This document shows positions 36,850-48,262 of a DNA stretch of 64,000 bases, in pieces. How positions within the stretch are numbered: position 1 is the first letter of the stretch; every line of letters starts with the position of its first letter. Below the pieces are notes generated by a model. The model was not told the origin of the DNA, ran no database searches, and worked only from the letters and a program-made list of their open reading frames with translations. Position numbers and translations under genes: made by a program. Origin of the DNA: Clavaria fumosa (Eukaryota > Basidiomycota > Agaricomycetes > Agaricales > Clavariaceae); contig OX637797.1 of the NCBI GenBank assembly GCA_951802425.1, forward strand, positions 2,170,001-2,234,000, given 5' to 3'.

Positions 36850-38501
36850 ATGTCTAGCCCCACCACCGTTCCTGTCTTACCCCCAGCGCGGGAAATCCCA
36901 TCTACTCTGGCAGCCAGTGCCCGCAGCTGGTAGGTACTTTGTAAGATTTGTGTTTCAATCACTATCTCACCGCAGATTCTCCAGGTGGCTCGCCGGTAAT
37001 AAAAGTGGCGCAGCAAGCGAAGCGCGGTTGTTGAGGTGCATTCTCTTGCTGGTGTTTCTCGCAACCATGGAAAGCTTCACATTCTGCTCTTTAGACACTT
37101 GCATCCGTACTTCAGGCCAGCGGCTACGGCACCGGGCTCGGCGCTACAAGAGGACCTCCCCATCGTTGCGCAAATAGAGCAAGTGCAACTCTCCCGACCC
37201 GACCATTACATCAACACGCTCTCTATGCGTCCCACCTCTCCCTCGTCCACCAAAATCCCGCCCACTGTCATCCTGCACGGCTACGGTGCCGGTCTCGGCT
37301 TCTTCTTCAAGAACTTCCCCGCGCTTGCACATGTAAGAGTCCCACATTGTGACCACCTCCCTAGCTCAAACACGGTCGTTTAGTGGGCAGGCCGGCGCGG
37401 CGCCGCCGTGTACGCCCTCGACTGGCTCGGGATGGGCCGCTCCGCACGCGTGCCGTTCGCCATCAAGGCCAAGCGCCCAGACATCCCCGCGCGCGTGCAC
37501 GAGGCCGAGTCCTTCTTCGTCGACTCGCTCGAGGAGTGGCGCGCGCGCATGGGCCTCGAGTCGATGACGCTCGTCGCGCACTCGCTCGGCGCGTACCTCG
37601 GCGCGGCGTACGCGCTGCGCCACCCCGCGCGCGTGAGCAAGCTCGTGCTGCTCTCCCCCGCGGGCGTCCCGCGCGACCCGACGCTCCCCGCGCCGCCGCC
37701 GCCGTCCCCGCGGAGCTCGACGCTGTCGTCCGCGTCGTCGTCCGCGGATGTGGCGAAGGAGTGGGCGGACGCGCCGCAGCCCGGCGATGCGGCCGCCGAG
37801 TCGGGCACGAAGAAGGGCTCGAGGCGCTACTACATGAGGCAGTCTCGTGGCGCCAGGCTGTTGACGTATCTCTGGGAGGAAGGCTGGTCGCCGTTCCAGA
37901 TTGTGAGGTCGTCCCTGTTCTGGGCCCCCATGCTGGTGGGCAAGGTCGGTGTTTTTTGCCCATGCTAGCCGTGGTCGTGCTGGTCCTTACGTTGCGTATC
38001 AGTACTCGGCGCGTCGGTTCGTCGGATTATCCGAGGAGGACACACGGAATCTGCACGACTACATCGTCCATATCACGCTCGCCAAAGGCTCGGGCGAGTA
38101 CTGTATCACCCACCTGCTCGCTCCCGGCATACACGCCCGCATGCCCCTCGTAGACCGGATAGACAAGCTCAAAATGCCCGTCACCTTTGTTTGTGCGTTC
38201 CTGCCGGAGGCCATATCTACTGTCCCGATGACGGAGGCTCACTGCTCTTTCTTTATTTATTTAGATGGCTCGCACGATTGGATGGACGTGGAAGGCGGGA
38301 ACGAGTCCGTAGAGAAGCTCCGCCGTGCCGGTAACGGCAGAGGAAGGGTGTACGTCGTTCCCCGTGCCGGACACCACTGTGAGTTCCCTTCATGCCAAAA
38401 CGCGAACATGCTGTGACCAATCCATCCCGTGCCTAGTATACCTGGATAACCCGAAGGCGGTGAACGACTTGTTGATAAAGGAGCTTGATCGCCAGCTCTA
38501 G
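36850..38501 (+). CDS. alpha/beta hydrolase of the ABHD4/5-Cld1 type
   Basis: Probable lipid acyl hydrolase or acyltransferase; yeast Cld1 is a mitochondrial cardiolipin phospholipase. Six exons. N-terminus MSSPTTVPVLPPARE, then ARSWWLAGNKSGAASEARLL, VQLSRPDHYINTL, PTVILHGYGAGLGFFFKNFP (oxyanion HGYG), VYALDWLGMGRSARVPF, the nucleophile elbow LVAHSLGAYLGAAYALRHPA, KLVLLSPAGVP, the acid in VTFVYGSHDWMDVEG, and the terminal GHHLYLDNP with the HX4D acyltransferase motif. The elbow is AHSLG rather than GHSLG. A Ser/Ala/Pro-rich low-complexity insert (37690-37800) interrupts the cap region. TAG at 38499. The exon around 37385-37950 is strikingly GC-rich (over 70 percent by eye) and opens all frames, so overlapping frames there are ignored. 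Confidence 0.87.
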
Positions 38502-38703
38502 AAGGCCAGCATTCACGTCGCATCCGGAAAGTCGCCCTGGCGCGATATATTCTAATTTTTGAGAGAGAGAGACCGCTACGACACGATCTTTTTCTATAAT
38601 CCGGGGACAATGCTGCAAGCAAAGCAAACTTTGCACATCACGTGCAACATGTATTCTCTTCCTTCCTTCAATACAATAGACCATAATGACAAGTATACTC
38701 GTT

Positions 38704-41024
38704 TCATCCTTTCACGTCCGTGCCGTCAGACGGGATCACCACCTTGCGCTCTGGGTACCTGAACACAGAGATGGGCAAACAAACGTGTCGGCGGTGGTAT
38801 ATGTGACCCACCTAGCCATGATCCTACTCGCCAGATCCTCCTCATAAATCTGGTCAGTCCCCAGCTGGTTACCAAGGGTCAACCACCTAAAGGGGGGGGG
38901 GGGGGGGGCATGAAGAACGCCACACGAGCAACAACACAAAAGGACAACAGAAGCAGAAACCACCCACCCAGGACGCGTATTATGCTTCCGCCCAAAGATC
39001 TCGACCTTGCGCCCGCCAGGACACATGCGCTCAATGAGGCCATACACCTCGTCCGGCTTGCGGCTCGTCTCGCGCACCTCGCTCACGATGACGTCCGTGT
39101 CGAGCCCGCGGTTCGCCCACGCGGGGAACGCAAGCGCGCCCGTCGCGGGGTCCGCCGCGCCCGTCTTCACGCCGACGAGCATGTGCTCCTTCGTGTGGTT
39201 CAGCCAGTGGCCCGTGCGCCCCGTGCGGATCACGCGCTGCAGCTGTGTGTGTGTGTGTGTGCGTGCGGGCGCTCTCGGGTCAGCAGGTGAGTGAGTAGGG
39301 AGAGAGACAGAGACGCGCCTGGTTCGTCTTCACCCAGACGACCTCGTCGACGCGCGTGTACCCCCAGAAGCGCAGACACTCGCGGCCGACCTCCATCGCG
39401 CGCCCTGTGACCCACAGGAAGAGCAGGCCCTCGTCCTGCAGCATCGGGATCGGCATCGCGCGCATCTCGTCGTCCGTCATCGTCCCGTACGGCAGCTAGG
39501 CGCATGTGTAGACCAGTGAGGCGGGGGCGTGCGGGAACGGCAACGGGGGACTCACGCTCATGTGGATGTCCCACGGCGGGTCCGCCATGATGACGTGGAA
39601 CTTGCCGAGCACGGAGTAGTCGAACCGGCGCAGGTCACAGTTGATCCACTGAGGAGGGAGCTTGCCCAAGGGTTGGTGTTTTCGTAGTAATAGTCAAAGA
39701 GTAGATGACACACCACTTTCATGTCCCGCCCGTCGGGGCCGAGCCCAATGCCAAGCTTGTACGGCGGGCGTGCGATGCCCAGCGCGTCGGCGCGCTCCCT
39801 CGCAGCGGAACGGCTGCTGGCCGCCTCGCGCGCGGCGTCCTCCGGGTCCCAGTCGACCTCGAAGTGGAGGTACCGGCACGGCGCCTTCTCCTTCCCACGC
39901 CCGCCTGCGCCAAGCCCGCTTGGGAGCGAGACGGCGCCGCGCGGGTTCTGTCCATGGCCAAGGCTATGGCCATGCCCGTGGCCGTGGCCGAAGGGCATCA
40001 CCATCCCTGATGACGACGGCCCGCCCCCGCCCCCGCCGGAGAAGGGCGGGATGGACGGCGAGTGTGCGTAGGTCGGCTCGGAGTAGCAGGTGTTGAGGTA
40101 GGAGCAGTGGCCCAGCGCGGGGTCCGTGTGGGGCCGGATGAGCGGGCGGAAGTGCACGCAGGAACAGGGCCCGACGTTGGGCTCGGGGGGCGGGGCGGGG
40201 CCTGTGCCGCCAGTGCTGGCGCTGATGTTGGCGCTGAGGGCGGACCGGCGGAAGCGGACGCAGTCTTCTTTGGTGATGCGGGGACATATCGGCTCGAATG
40301 CGTCCGTCGGGGAGCGATACTGACGGCAAAGCCAAGGGCTCAGAAATGAGAGAAGATGCAACGTTTCAAGAAAAGGAGCCACCTGTTCCGCGAGCAGCCG
40401 CCCCCTCGCGGTGCCCCTCTGCAGAAGGGCATACACCTCGCGCAGCTCCTGCGAGAGCCCCGCCAGCGGGGTGCCGTTCCGGCGCTCGTAGCGCGCGCGC
40501 TCCTCCTCGTCCTCCTCGTCTTCGTCGTCCGCACCGGCCGCGGAGTCGGCGTCCTCGTCAACGACGCGTTTGCGCTTCCGCGAGGCGCCGGGGCTGAGCA
40601 GCGCGTACTCCCCGCCCCCGCCGCTGCCGCTGGGGTCGAGGGGCCCGACGTGCACCTCGAGGACGCACACCTCGCCGTCTGGGGGCGCAGCGGCGCGCAC
40701 GACGCGGAGACGCCCGTGCTCCCAGCCGAGCGCGAGCGTCTCGAGGAGTGTGCGAAAGCGCGCGAGGTCGGTGAGCCGGAAGCGGCGCGCGGGAGGGTGC
40801 TGCTGCTGGGGCTGTGGCGGTGCTGTTGTGCTGGGTGACGCTGCTGGTGCTGGTGTTGGTGCTGAGGAGGGGAGGTTCTTGAGGATGCGTGGGGTGGCGG
40901 AGATGACCTTGACGAGGAGGTCGGTTGCGCTGATGGGTACAATCGGCGGGGACGGCCCGCCGAAGAGCTCGCGGAGGACGGTGCTAGCGAGCTGGCGCAG
41001 CTGCTCGTCATCCGACTCAGACAT
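38704..41024 (-). CDS. IME4: METTL3/Ime4-type mRNA N6-adenosine methyltransferase
   Basis: Catalytic subunit that writes m6A in nuclear pre-mRNA. Start [20 protein letters not shown]; Ala/Pro/Gln-rich linker; acidic [16 protein letters not shown]; then the two CCCH-like fingers of METTL3: [16 protein letters not shown] and [20 protein letters not shown] followed by [13 protein letters not shown]. The MT-A70 domain has [17 protein letters not shown], then catalytic [20 protein letters not shown] completed across an intron, [71 protein letters not shown] and [20 protein letters not shown] with QLGTDQIYE. The intron before the WLTLGNQ exon has a run of 16 C as its polypyrimidine tract. All motifs are intact, so it should be active. 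About seven exons. The N-terminal half is GC-rich. Confidence 0.92.
38893..38908. repeat. homopolymer run of 16 G (C on the gene strand)
   Basis: Sits inside an IME4 intron three to four bases before its TTTAG acceptor, so it serves as the polypyrimidine tract. Length is likely to vary between strains and is prone to sequencing error. Confidence 0.85.
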
Positions 41025-42280
41025 AATGATGATAATTTTTTTTTCGTTCGGTGACGTGACGTTAGCGTTCCGATAAGCGGTGAGGTCGGTGTTGCACTGC
41101 CAGTTGAGAGCACACGAGCACACGAGTGTTAGTGAGCACGTGTGAGCATGCGTATTGGGTGTTGGAGAGTTGCCGTTCCCGGCAGCACAGCACTGCGGCA
41201 CCACGAGGAGACGGGGTAAAGTACAACCGATCATCATCATCATCATCATCTACAGCAACGGTCAGTACAGTACCCGGGGTAGATAGGTAATGTAATCCCA
41301 GGAAAAGGAACACTGTAGGATCCGCGTTATCGTTGACTCGTCCATTTCTTCTCAGTCGGTTGCGATCCATGATGACCTTGTGGTTCTCTTGTCGTTGGCA
41401 CTGAGCGCTCTGAGGTCAGGGCTCTCTTCAGTGTTATTAACATGACATGAAACGGCAGCAAATGAGACGCGACGCGCGCAGGACCAAGGGAACTAGAAGA
41501 GTGTCATAGAAGGCGGGCAACGACGGTTGCGATGACTCGCGTATGATCCATGCGAGACCCTCTACACGAGACCTGACCCACCCACATGGAAGTACGATAT
41601 GGCCCAACCTACCTTGCCAACTTGACCCCACCCACATGGAAGTACGATATGGCCAACCGACCTGCAAGCCAATTAGGTTGCTAAGATGTCATTGACAGAC
41701 AGACATACATACATACAGACCTTATTTTTTACACAGCGCCGGAGAATAAGGGTCCGACCCGAGACTACTCCGAGTATCATTTACTCCGTTCTCTCTGCCA
41801 AGACTGAGGATATATCACTGCTGTACTAACGATGATCCGATTTTATAAAAAGTACAATAAAAACCTTTTTCTCTTATGACTATAATTACTATAAATGGTA
41901 ATAACGGATGTAATCTTTATCCGTGGAAAAGCTGTACTCTCATTCAGTCACACTCTCACACACACACTCCACTCACACTCACTCTCTTATATTATACTCA
42001 CTCACTCTCTGTCCCGTGCGGTGTCCGTCAACTTTGAGCGCTCGTGTTTCCCTTTTATTTTTTCCATTTCACATCACAGCTCTCTTTAAATAATGATCCC
42101 TTTCATCGCTTTACTTACCCATCCCATCCCAATACCCCCTTCTCCATTCTCTCTCTCTCTCTCCATCCATATACACACAGCCTTCTCTTCTATTCCCCCC
42201 CCCCGCAGGCCGTTCTCTTTCTTTCTCTCCTCCTTTCCATTGTCACGTCCATCCCCATCTAGTAATACCCCCTCTTCATC
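41025..42280. other. 1.25-kb gene-free divergent region
   Basis: Lies between the starts of IME4 (-) and the 8-TM gene (+), the longest spacing between divergent genes here. Contents seen: a CAT/GAT triplet run at ~41229..41250; two 28-bp direct repeats 50 bp apart at 41577..41654; a CATA run at ~41705; an AT-rich stretch 41800..41900; and a CT/CA-rich pyrimidine tract 41934..42240 directly upstream of the 8-TM gene, which looks like a promoter-proximal leader. No gene is recognised. Confidence 0.55.
41577..41654. repeat. direct repeat, two copies 50 bp apart
   Basis: The motif acccacatggaagtacgata occurs at 41577 region and again 50 bp downstream, each continued by tggcc..caacc. It lies in the upstream region of IME4. 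Function unknown. Confidence 0.75.
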
Positions 42281-44746
42281 ATGTGTCACACATCCCCTGC
42301 ATCTGTGTTGATATGGGCAGTCCTTATGCTTCTGGTGAGTCAACCTTGGCTTCGCGTCTATCGTCGACTGTCTTCATGACCCCACCCATCTTCATAGCTC
42401 CTCTCCTTCCTTCTCTTCCACCTATGGAACTTTGACCGGTTCAAATGTATTCGGTGAGTAGTCTCGTCTTCGTCTTTACAGGGTGAGGGGACCAACGACC
42501 ATCCCAGGTGGAACTCGGGCTCGGGGACATTTAAGAGAATCATGACCGTACGTATCCCATGTCATCGTCTTTCTGGCACAACGGAAATCACTCACTCTGG
42601 CATTCATAGTATTCGTATCTATTGAGCATACCGCTCATATTGACATATGCCATTGGGTTCGCGGTCATAAAATATAGAGAAGGGTTTGTCACCTTACCCG
42701 GTCTCGGAGGTGAGTCGTCGACGCGTCAAGCATACCGGAACACGTCTGACAACATCATATCAGTTTTTCCAAAGCCTTTTTTCTTCTGGGACGCCACAAC
42801 CAAAAGTTTCATTTTCCCTTTATACCTATGTTTCTCCATCGGCTGGAGTTTGGAAATGTACAGTCGTTTTCTCTTCTTGTCGCTATTGTCCTGTTCGGAA
42901 CTCAACTCTTTTCATGATTTACAGGGTCACCCATCTCGAAGGTTTGAACCCGTTTCGTCGATCCCTCAAAACCATCATCTTATATTTTGTTCTTTGTAGA
43001 ACTCTGCTTTTGGTTATTCCTCATCAATGCAAGATCCGCGCATCAAGACTGGTTTAACAGCCTCTACTTCAGGACTTGGGCCATAGGCTCGATCTGCGCC
43101 ATTATCTATATGCCTCTCATTACGATCCTCACAAGAGCAGACGCACTTCGGGTGAGTAGTATTCTTGGGTTTGACGAGGCTGCGTGTCGCCTCTTACACA
43201 TGGCCAATTAGTGTGAAGCGTTCACTTTCCTCAGCGGCAGCTTAGGAAGTCTGTCCTTGACCATCTGGTTCTTACCCGTTCTGTGAGTTTGCCTGCTTGC
43301 GACGAGAGTTTCGCAGTCTAAGATTGAATCTACAGTTGGGCGTTCCCAAATTTTCTAAACAAACTCGTGAGTTGTTGCTTGTATTTGTCCCGCGTTGTTA
43401 CACATCTGATGTTGATCCGCAGAGAAAAGAAGGCGTCGACACCGCCACGTTAGTCCGCCTTACCAAATTTCACGAACTCAACGTAACGTTTATCACGTTC
43501 TCTTTGTATCCGTGACACTGACCAAGTAGTTTTACAGACCATTCGGGTCGTCTTCCGCTTCCTCTTTGTGGTACCTCTCCTAACACTGGCCGTCGACGGT
43601 GTGCGTCCGCATCCCACCATCAACCTACATATGTGAGCCTCCGATTGTCTTCTGATCTTGGCGCGTCCCGCTGATGGCATCTGTTCGCTTGGACAGGCAA
43701 TGGACTGGTGAGCTTTCGGGCGATCATCCCCGTGCCTTATTCCCCGGTAACTGATTCTTCTCCTTTGGGTACGTAGACATCTTGTCTTTCATGGCCGCCG
43801 TTGGCTGTGTCGTCTCGTCAGCCATCACGCTCGTTGTAAGCCGTATCATCCCTCCCGCCGAATTTATACCTGAATGAAACGTGATGGTCTCCAGATCTTC
43901 TTCCCACGCTCGATCGAAAAGGAAGTCGCCGCACGCGACCTGTCCCGGGCGCGTCAGGAGGAACGGAGGCAGCAGGTGCAGCAACGGCGCTCGCTGCGCT
44001 CGAACAGGAGCGGCGGCGTGTACTCGACACAGGACTACTCGTCGTCATCGTCGGCCGCTGCGTCGGCTTCTGCTGCTGCGTCTGTGTCTGCTGCCGCGTC
44101 TGCGACGTCGCCTCCAGCGTCAGCGAGGGCGCTGCCGCTGAGCCCGCGAGTGCGGCCCGGGTCGTCGGTGACGTATAAGAGCGCGGGGACGGGGAGCGTG
44201 CTGAGCGAGTCCACGTCGACGATGCCGCTGCTGCGGCCGGTGCCGGCGCTCAAGCGGCCGCCGCACCAGTACGGGCACGCGGTGGGTGCGGCTGCGGTTT
44301 CGGAGAGCCACGAGCTGGGCCTGGTGGAGCCGCCGGAGTATTATCACCAGCAACAACAACAGCAACAGCTGCAGTCGCAGCAGCCACACTTCCCGCCGCA
44401 ATTCCAGTCGCAGAGTCCCCGGCAGCATTATGCGCAGGTGGTGCCGCCGATGCCGTCGTCGCCGCCTGCGACGCCGAAGACGAGGGCGAAGAACCTGAGC
44501 CGGCGGTGGGAGGACGATATCGTCGAGGAGTATGGGTCGGGGTTCGCCGCGGCGGGGGGGGCTACGCACGGGCGGGAGCGGTCGAGTGTGAATATGCTGA
44601 TCCAGAACTATACCTCGCCTATCGGTGCGTTCCCTTTCTCTTTCTCTTTCCTGTGTGCTTTTCCCGTGGGCTGATTGTGGCGCCGTCGTGAACAGACCTG
44701 GCGGACTCGCCCAAGTACACGTTCACGCGCCCGATACACGTCTGAT
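42281..44746 (+). CDS. orphan multi-pass (about 8 TM) membrane protein
   Basis: Family conserved in basidiomycetes as far as I can recall, function unknown. More than ten exons, several of 16-60 nt, reconstruct a protein of ~600 aa: start MCHTSPASVLIWAVLMLL (exon 42281..42334), LSFLLFHLWNFDRFKC, RWNSGSGTFKRIMTYSYLLS, IPLILTYAIGFAVIKYREGF, FIFPLYLCFSIGWSLEM, ELCFWLFLINARSAHQDWF, IGSICAIIYMPLITILTRAD, FLSGSLGSLSLTIWFLPVLW, VVFRFLFVVPLLTLAVDGVR, and LSFMAAVGCVVSSAITLVIF. Eight hydrophobic spans can be counted. The cytosolic tail is long, begins RSIEKEVAARDLSRARQEER and is rich in Ser, Gln and Pro. A receptor- or transporter-like role is possible but no signature supports either. The TGA is at 44744. 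Confidence 0.75.
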
Positions 44747-45101
44747 GTGATCTCACGCCCTTTCCTGTCTTTTTTTCTTTCTCATTTCTGAATTTCTGAA
44801 ACGATCTGCAACTGCAATTTTTTGAATGACAGACTTTGTTCTCTTTGCTTTCTTATGTATTAATATGTAGGACACAAGGCCGTGCCGGGCCAGCATATTC
44901 GATTTTTTTCCCCTCCTTTAATACAACAACGAATACAATAAATGCGCTTTTCAGACGACCAGCCCAAATGTTCCCAACCACGTGACTGAACGCGCGTGAA
45001 TTGCACAAGACGCGAATCCGTCCTTGCTGTCTTCCTTCCCATCCGCGCGGGCGCCATCCGCAGAGCAAAGCAAAGCCACAGCCATTGAGGCAAGCGTGAC
45101 C
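44747..45101. other. intergenic, gene-free
   Basis: About 355 bp between the 8-TM gene stop and the Sfr1 start, same strand. Contains a T-rich stretch at 44770..44830, probably the 3' end of the upstream gene. No gene recognised. Confidence 0.45.
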
Positions 45102-47998
45102 ATGACCTACCCCGACCCAGTGCGTGATCCCAGCCGGCTCCGCCTCCCCCGCGTCTCTAAGCCCGCGTCGCAGATATACCCCCCCCTCATCGGCGGACCC
45201 CCTCCGGCGCTGCCCGCCGGTGCCGCCGCAGAAGCTGACGTAGGGCGCCCCTCATCTGCGCGCGACGCGCTGCTCACCCCCTGCGGGATATAGACATCTA
45301 GCGGCGCGGCGCATACACCCGCCCTCCCCACGTGCGCCGTGTCCCGAGCCGGCGCGGACGGCGCGGCTGCGTGCAACGGCGGTGGTGGTGGTGGTGGTGC
45401 GGACACGGTGCGTGTCCTACCCTGCGGAGAAGGCCATGCGGGGCATTCCTGATCCCCCGTGCAGCCCAGCAGCCTCCTGTATGCGCCCGCAGACGTCCGA
45501 CGACTGGACGATCTTGAAACACCACCCGCGCAAGAGTCGAGCCCCACCAAGGCGCAAGACGCGCGTGCTAGCTCGACAGAGGGAGAGGCACCGAACACGC
45601 TCTCGGGCGGCGGTGGTGTGCGAGGAGACACGGCCGGGGTTCGTGCGTTGTCTGTCGTGGTGCGGGGGGGGTTCCTAACCCGCCTCCCCTTCTCTCTTCT
45701 CTCTTCTCTCGTGTAGCCTGGCCTGTTGTATGCGTGCCGCGCTGCCGTGGGAGCGCCGCTTCCGGGGTTTCGACGCGCGGCTTCGGTAGAAGAAGGGCTA
45801 GCGGACGTCCGACGACTGGATGATGGCCTTGGGACACCACCCGCGCAGCCGTCGAGCCCTACCAAGGGGGAAGACGCGCGTGCCAGCTCGTCAAATGACA
45901 GATTATCGAATAGGCTCTCGGGCGGCGGTGGGCGGGGAGACACGGTTGACGCGCCTGCCAGCTCGTCAAATGACGAATTATCGAATAGGCTCTCGGGCGA
46001 TGGTGTACGGGGGGACACGGTTGACGCGCCTGCCAGCTCGTCAAATGACGAATTATCGGATAGGCTCTCAGGCGACGGTGCACGAGGAGACACGGTTGGA
46101 GTTCGCGCGTGCCTGTCGTGATGCGCATCGGCTGACTCCTGCGTCCCGCAGGCATCGTGTACTAACAGCCCTCCGCTCCGACTAGGAGGCACGACTCAGT
46201 ATCCAGGGACTAATGACCTTTTGCAAGACTTAGACTCACTGCGCTCCTCGCCCAGTCCTCTCGCTTCACCGGCCGCGCACCGACGACCCGCGTCTCTGTC
46301 CATGCTGTCTTTCCCAGACTCGGCGGAGATTTGTTTCCCAGATGCTATGTCGGACTTGCCCATATCGTCCTCCCCGCCGCCAAGCTCTAGCCCGCCCGGG
46401 ATGTTTTCGTCGTCGCCTTGGGCCTCGTCTCAGCCCTCCTCGGTGGTGGATCCGTCAGAGTACAAAAGAGACGACGCAGCGGACGACTTGGAATTGCGCC
46501 GTACCGATACAGGAGGAGAGTTGGTGGTGCCGGTTCTGCAGCAGGACGCGGCGCCCTCGCAGGAAATAAGACCGGAGAGTCTTGACTTGTTGTTGTCGTG
46601 CTCGTCACCGCCGAGCTCATCGTTATCATGCGACGCTCAGTCGTCGCTTCACCTTGCGCCGGTTAATTCGTCAGTACCTGGTGTCATAGATACTCCTTGC
46701 ACACCCAACCTCCAGCAAGCCAGCGAACTCAGCCTTCCGTCATCTCCGCCTCCAGCTCCCGGAGACGCGCCTTTGGATCTCAAGACGGGTCAGGTTGTCA
46801 ATGTGAGTCCAGCGAATTTTTAATCTTGGTCTCCATCCCATGGCTGTCTGCGCGGCGGGAATAGACGTCTCCGGCTCGCGTCCCGGCTGTCGCGAGTGCT
46901 GCCTCTCACGTAGAGAGCAGGGAGGATGAACGTGTGACGCTGAGCCCTCTGCGCCAGTCGCTCAATGGAGTGGTGTTGCTTCCCCCCGAAAATGGCTGTC
47001 CTGCTCCACACGAGCATGGTCACTTGCGCTGCATCCAAGGCGAGGCACCCCTTGTCCCGCAGTCAGAATACACGTCGCCTGAAGACTCAAATCTTGTGAG
47101 CCACTTTCTTCAATTCCTTTGGCATGTGCTGACGGGCCTGGCTTGCCGAAAGATAGAACATCAACTTCCTAGGCCGAAACGTTCCACTTTGGTTCATCAC
47201 AAATTGCAATATAGAAAGCTGGCCACGCCCTTTCGTTCTCCGTTGCTCAAAGGCCATAACGGTGCTCCAATTAACAAAGAAACCAAGAAAGATGCGGTTA
47301 CTGATGAAGACACTGCCGCGGTACTGAAAGCTTCTAAGTCGCCTGGAGTCTCTACACCCAAACTCGCGGAAGCAACAGCTACATCCAGTACTGGCCTTTC
47401 CACGAAATCGGATAAGCCATCGAGAGACTGGCGTACTACGAAAGCGGCGGCGCAATTCAAGTCGCCTCTCTCCGCTGTCGCGACGTCTGCGAGCGCGTCA
47501 TCCGTGAGACCGACGCCCACGATCCAAGCATTGGAGCGCAGGTTGCAGCTCCTGAAGCGCGCGGTCAAGGTGAAGAGCGAGGGCGACGAGGAGGTCCTGG
47601 AGGGCCTGACGAGGCGCTGGCGGGACGCAGCGAGGGAGGTCGCGTGGGAAGTGTGGGAGCTGGTGCGCGACAGGGTCGGGGACGGGGCCGGGCGGAGCGG
47701 GGCCGGCTGGGGGGATGCTTGGGGCGACGGCCCGGGGAAGAAGCGTGCGTCGCGGGAGGATTGGGGGTGGGGCGATCGTGCGGCTGCGAAGAGGCCTAGG
47801 ATTGGCGGGGGCTATGATGCGGGGGGTGAGGGTGCGGATGCGGATATGGAAGGCGAACCGGAAGCGGAAGGTTTGGGGTGCCCGGATGTGGAGGAGGAGA
47901 AGGGGAGGGATACGCTTGGTACTATGTTGAGACAGCTGGGCATCGATCCCGACACGCTCGGATGGGACGAGGAGGAGGGGACTTTTGTCGGAGAGTAG
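45102..47998 (+). CDS. sfr1: Sfr1/Mei5-type recombination mediator with expanded N-terminus
   Basis: Partner of Swi5 that stimulates Rad51/Dmc1 filaments in recombinational repair. Exons 45102..45239, 45294..45407, 45465..45638, 45717..46100, 46152..46802 and 46865 onward (with a 57-nt intron at ~47096) all begin and end in phase 0, giving ~845 aa. The C-terminal Mei5/Sfr1 part is diagnostic: KRKLATPFRSPLLK-like block YRKLATPFRSPLLKG, FKSPLSAVATS, ALERRLQLLKRAVKVKSEGD, VLEGLTRRWRDAAREVAWEV and TLGTMLRQLGIDPDTLGWD. A Gly/Trp-rich insert (GWGDAWGDGPGKK) splits it. The N-terminal ~550 residues are Ser/Pro-rich; exons 3 and 4 are partial duplicates and exon 4 holds three 75-bp repeats. A 361-codon open frame on the opposite strand of the repeats is judged a shadow. 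Normal Sfr1 is ~300-400 aa. Confidence 0.8.
45873..46097 (+). repeat. three tandem 75-bp in-frame repeats in sfr1 exon 4
   Basis: Units start at 45873, 45948 and 46023. Each encodes a 25-residue unit of the form D-A-P-A-S-S-S-N-D-E-L-S-N-R-L-S-G-D-G-x-R-G-D-T-V. A diverged relative of the unit lies in exon 3 (about 45560..45635). Confidence 0.9.
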
Positions 47999-48075
47999 AG
48001 ACGCGCCAGGACGCCCGTTCGACGTTCATTGTGCACAGACGGAATTGTACTGTTAGTCAATACGCCAGCAGATGG

Positions 48076-48136
48076 TGAGACTTGTTCATGCTGAGACTTG
48101 TTCATGCTGAGACTTGTTCATGCTGAGACTTGTTCA
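48076..48136. repeat. 16-bp tandem repeat, 3.8 copies
   Basis: Unit tgagacttgttcatgc repeated from 48076, the last copy truncated after 13 bases. It lies ~80 bp downstream of the sfr1 stop, in its presumed 3' untranslated region or the leader of the CHY gene. Confidence 0.9.
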
Positions 48137-48262
48137 GTGGGTTTACACTGAGTAGACGCAACCAGGGCAGCAGACAGACTTGGGCAGAGTACAACACAAA
48201 CGTTGTCGTCTTACGTGAAGCTGCCTGCAGCGCGTTTCGGAATTCGGAAGTAGCACTTGACC

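Noticed and set aside
37383..38153. long alternative frames in the GC-rich ABHD exon (Arg-rich product)
   Set aside because: Composition shadow: very high GC removes stops in all frames; only one frame has the hydrolase motifs.
40340..41113. 257-codon minus-strand frame inside IME4
   Set aside because: Other-frame shadow of the GC-rich N-terminal half; the IME4 frame carries the conserved residues.
45107..46192. 361-codon open frame on the minus strand across the sfr1 repeats
   Set aside because: The plus strand has good donors, pyrimidine-tract acceptors, consistent phase-0 exons and joins to a clear Sfr1 C-terminus. High GC and 75-bp repeats (multiple of three) keep the opposite strand open by composition.
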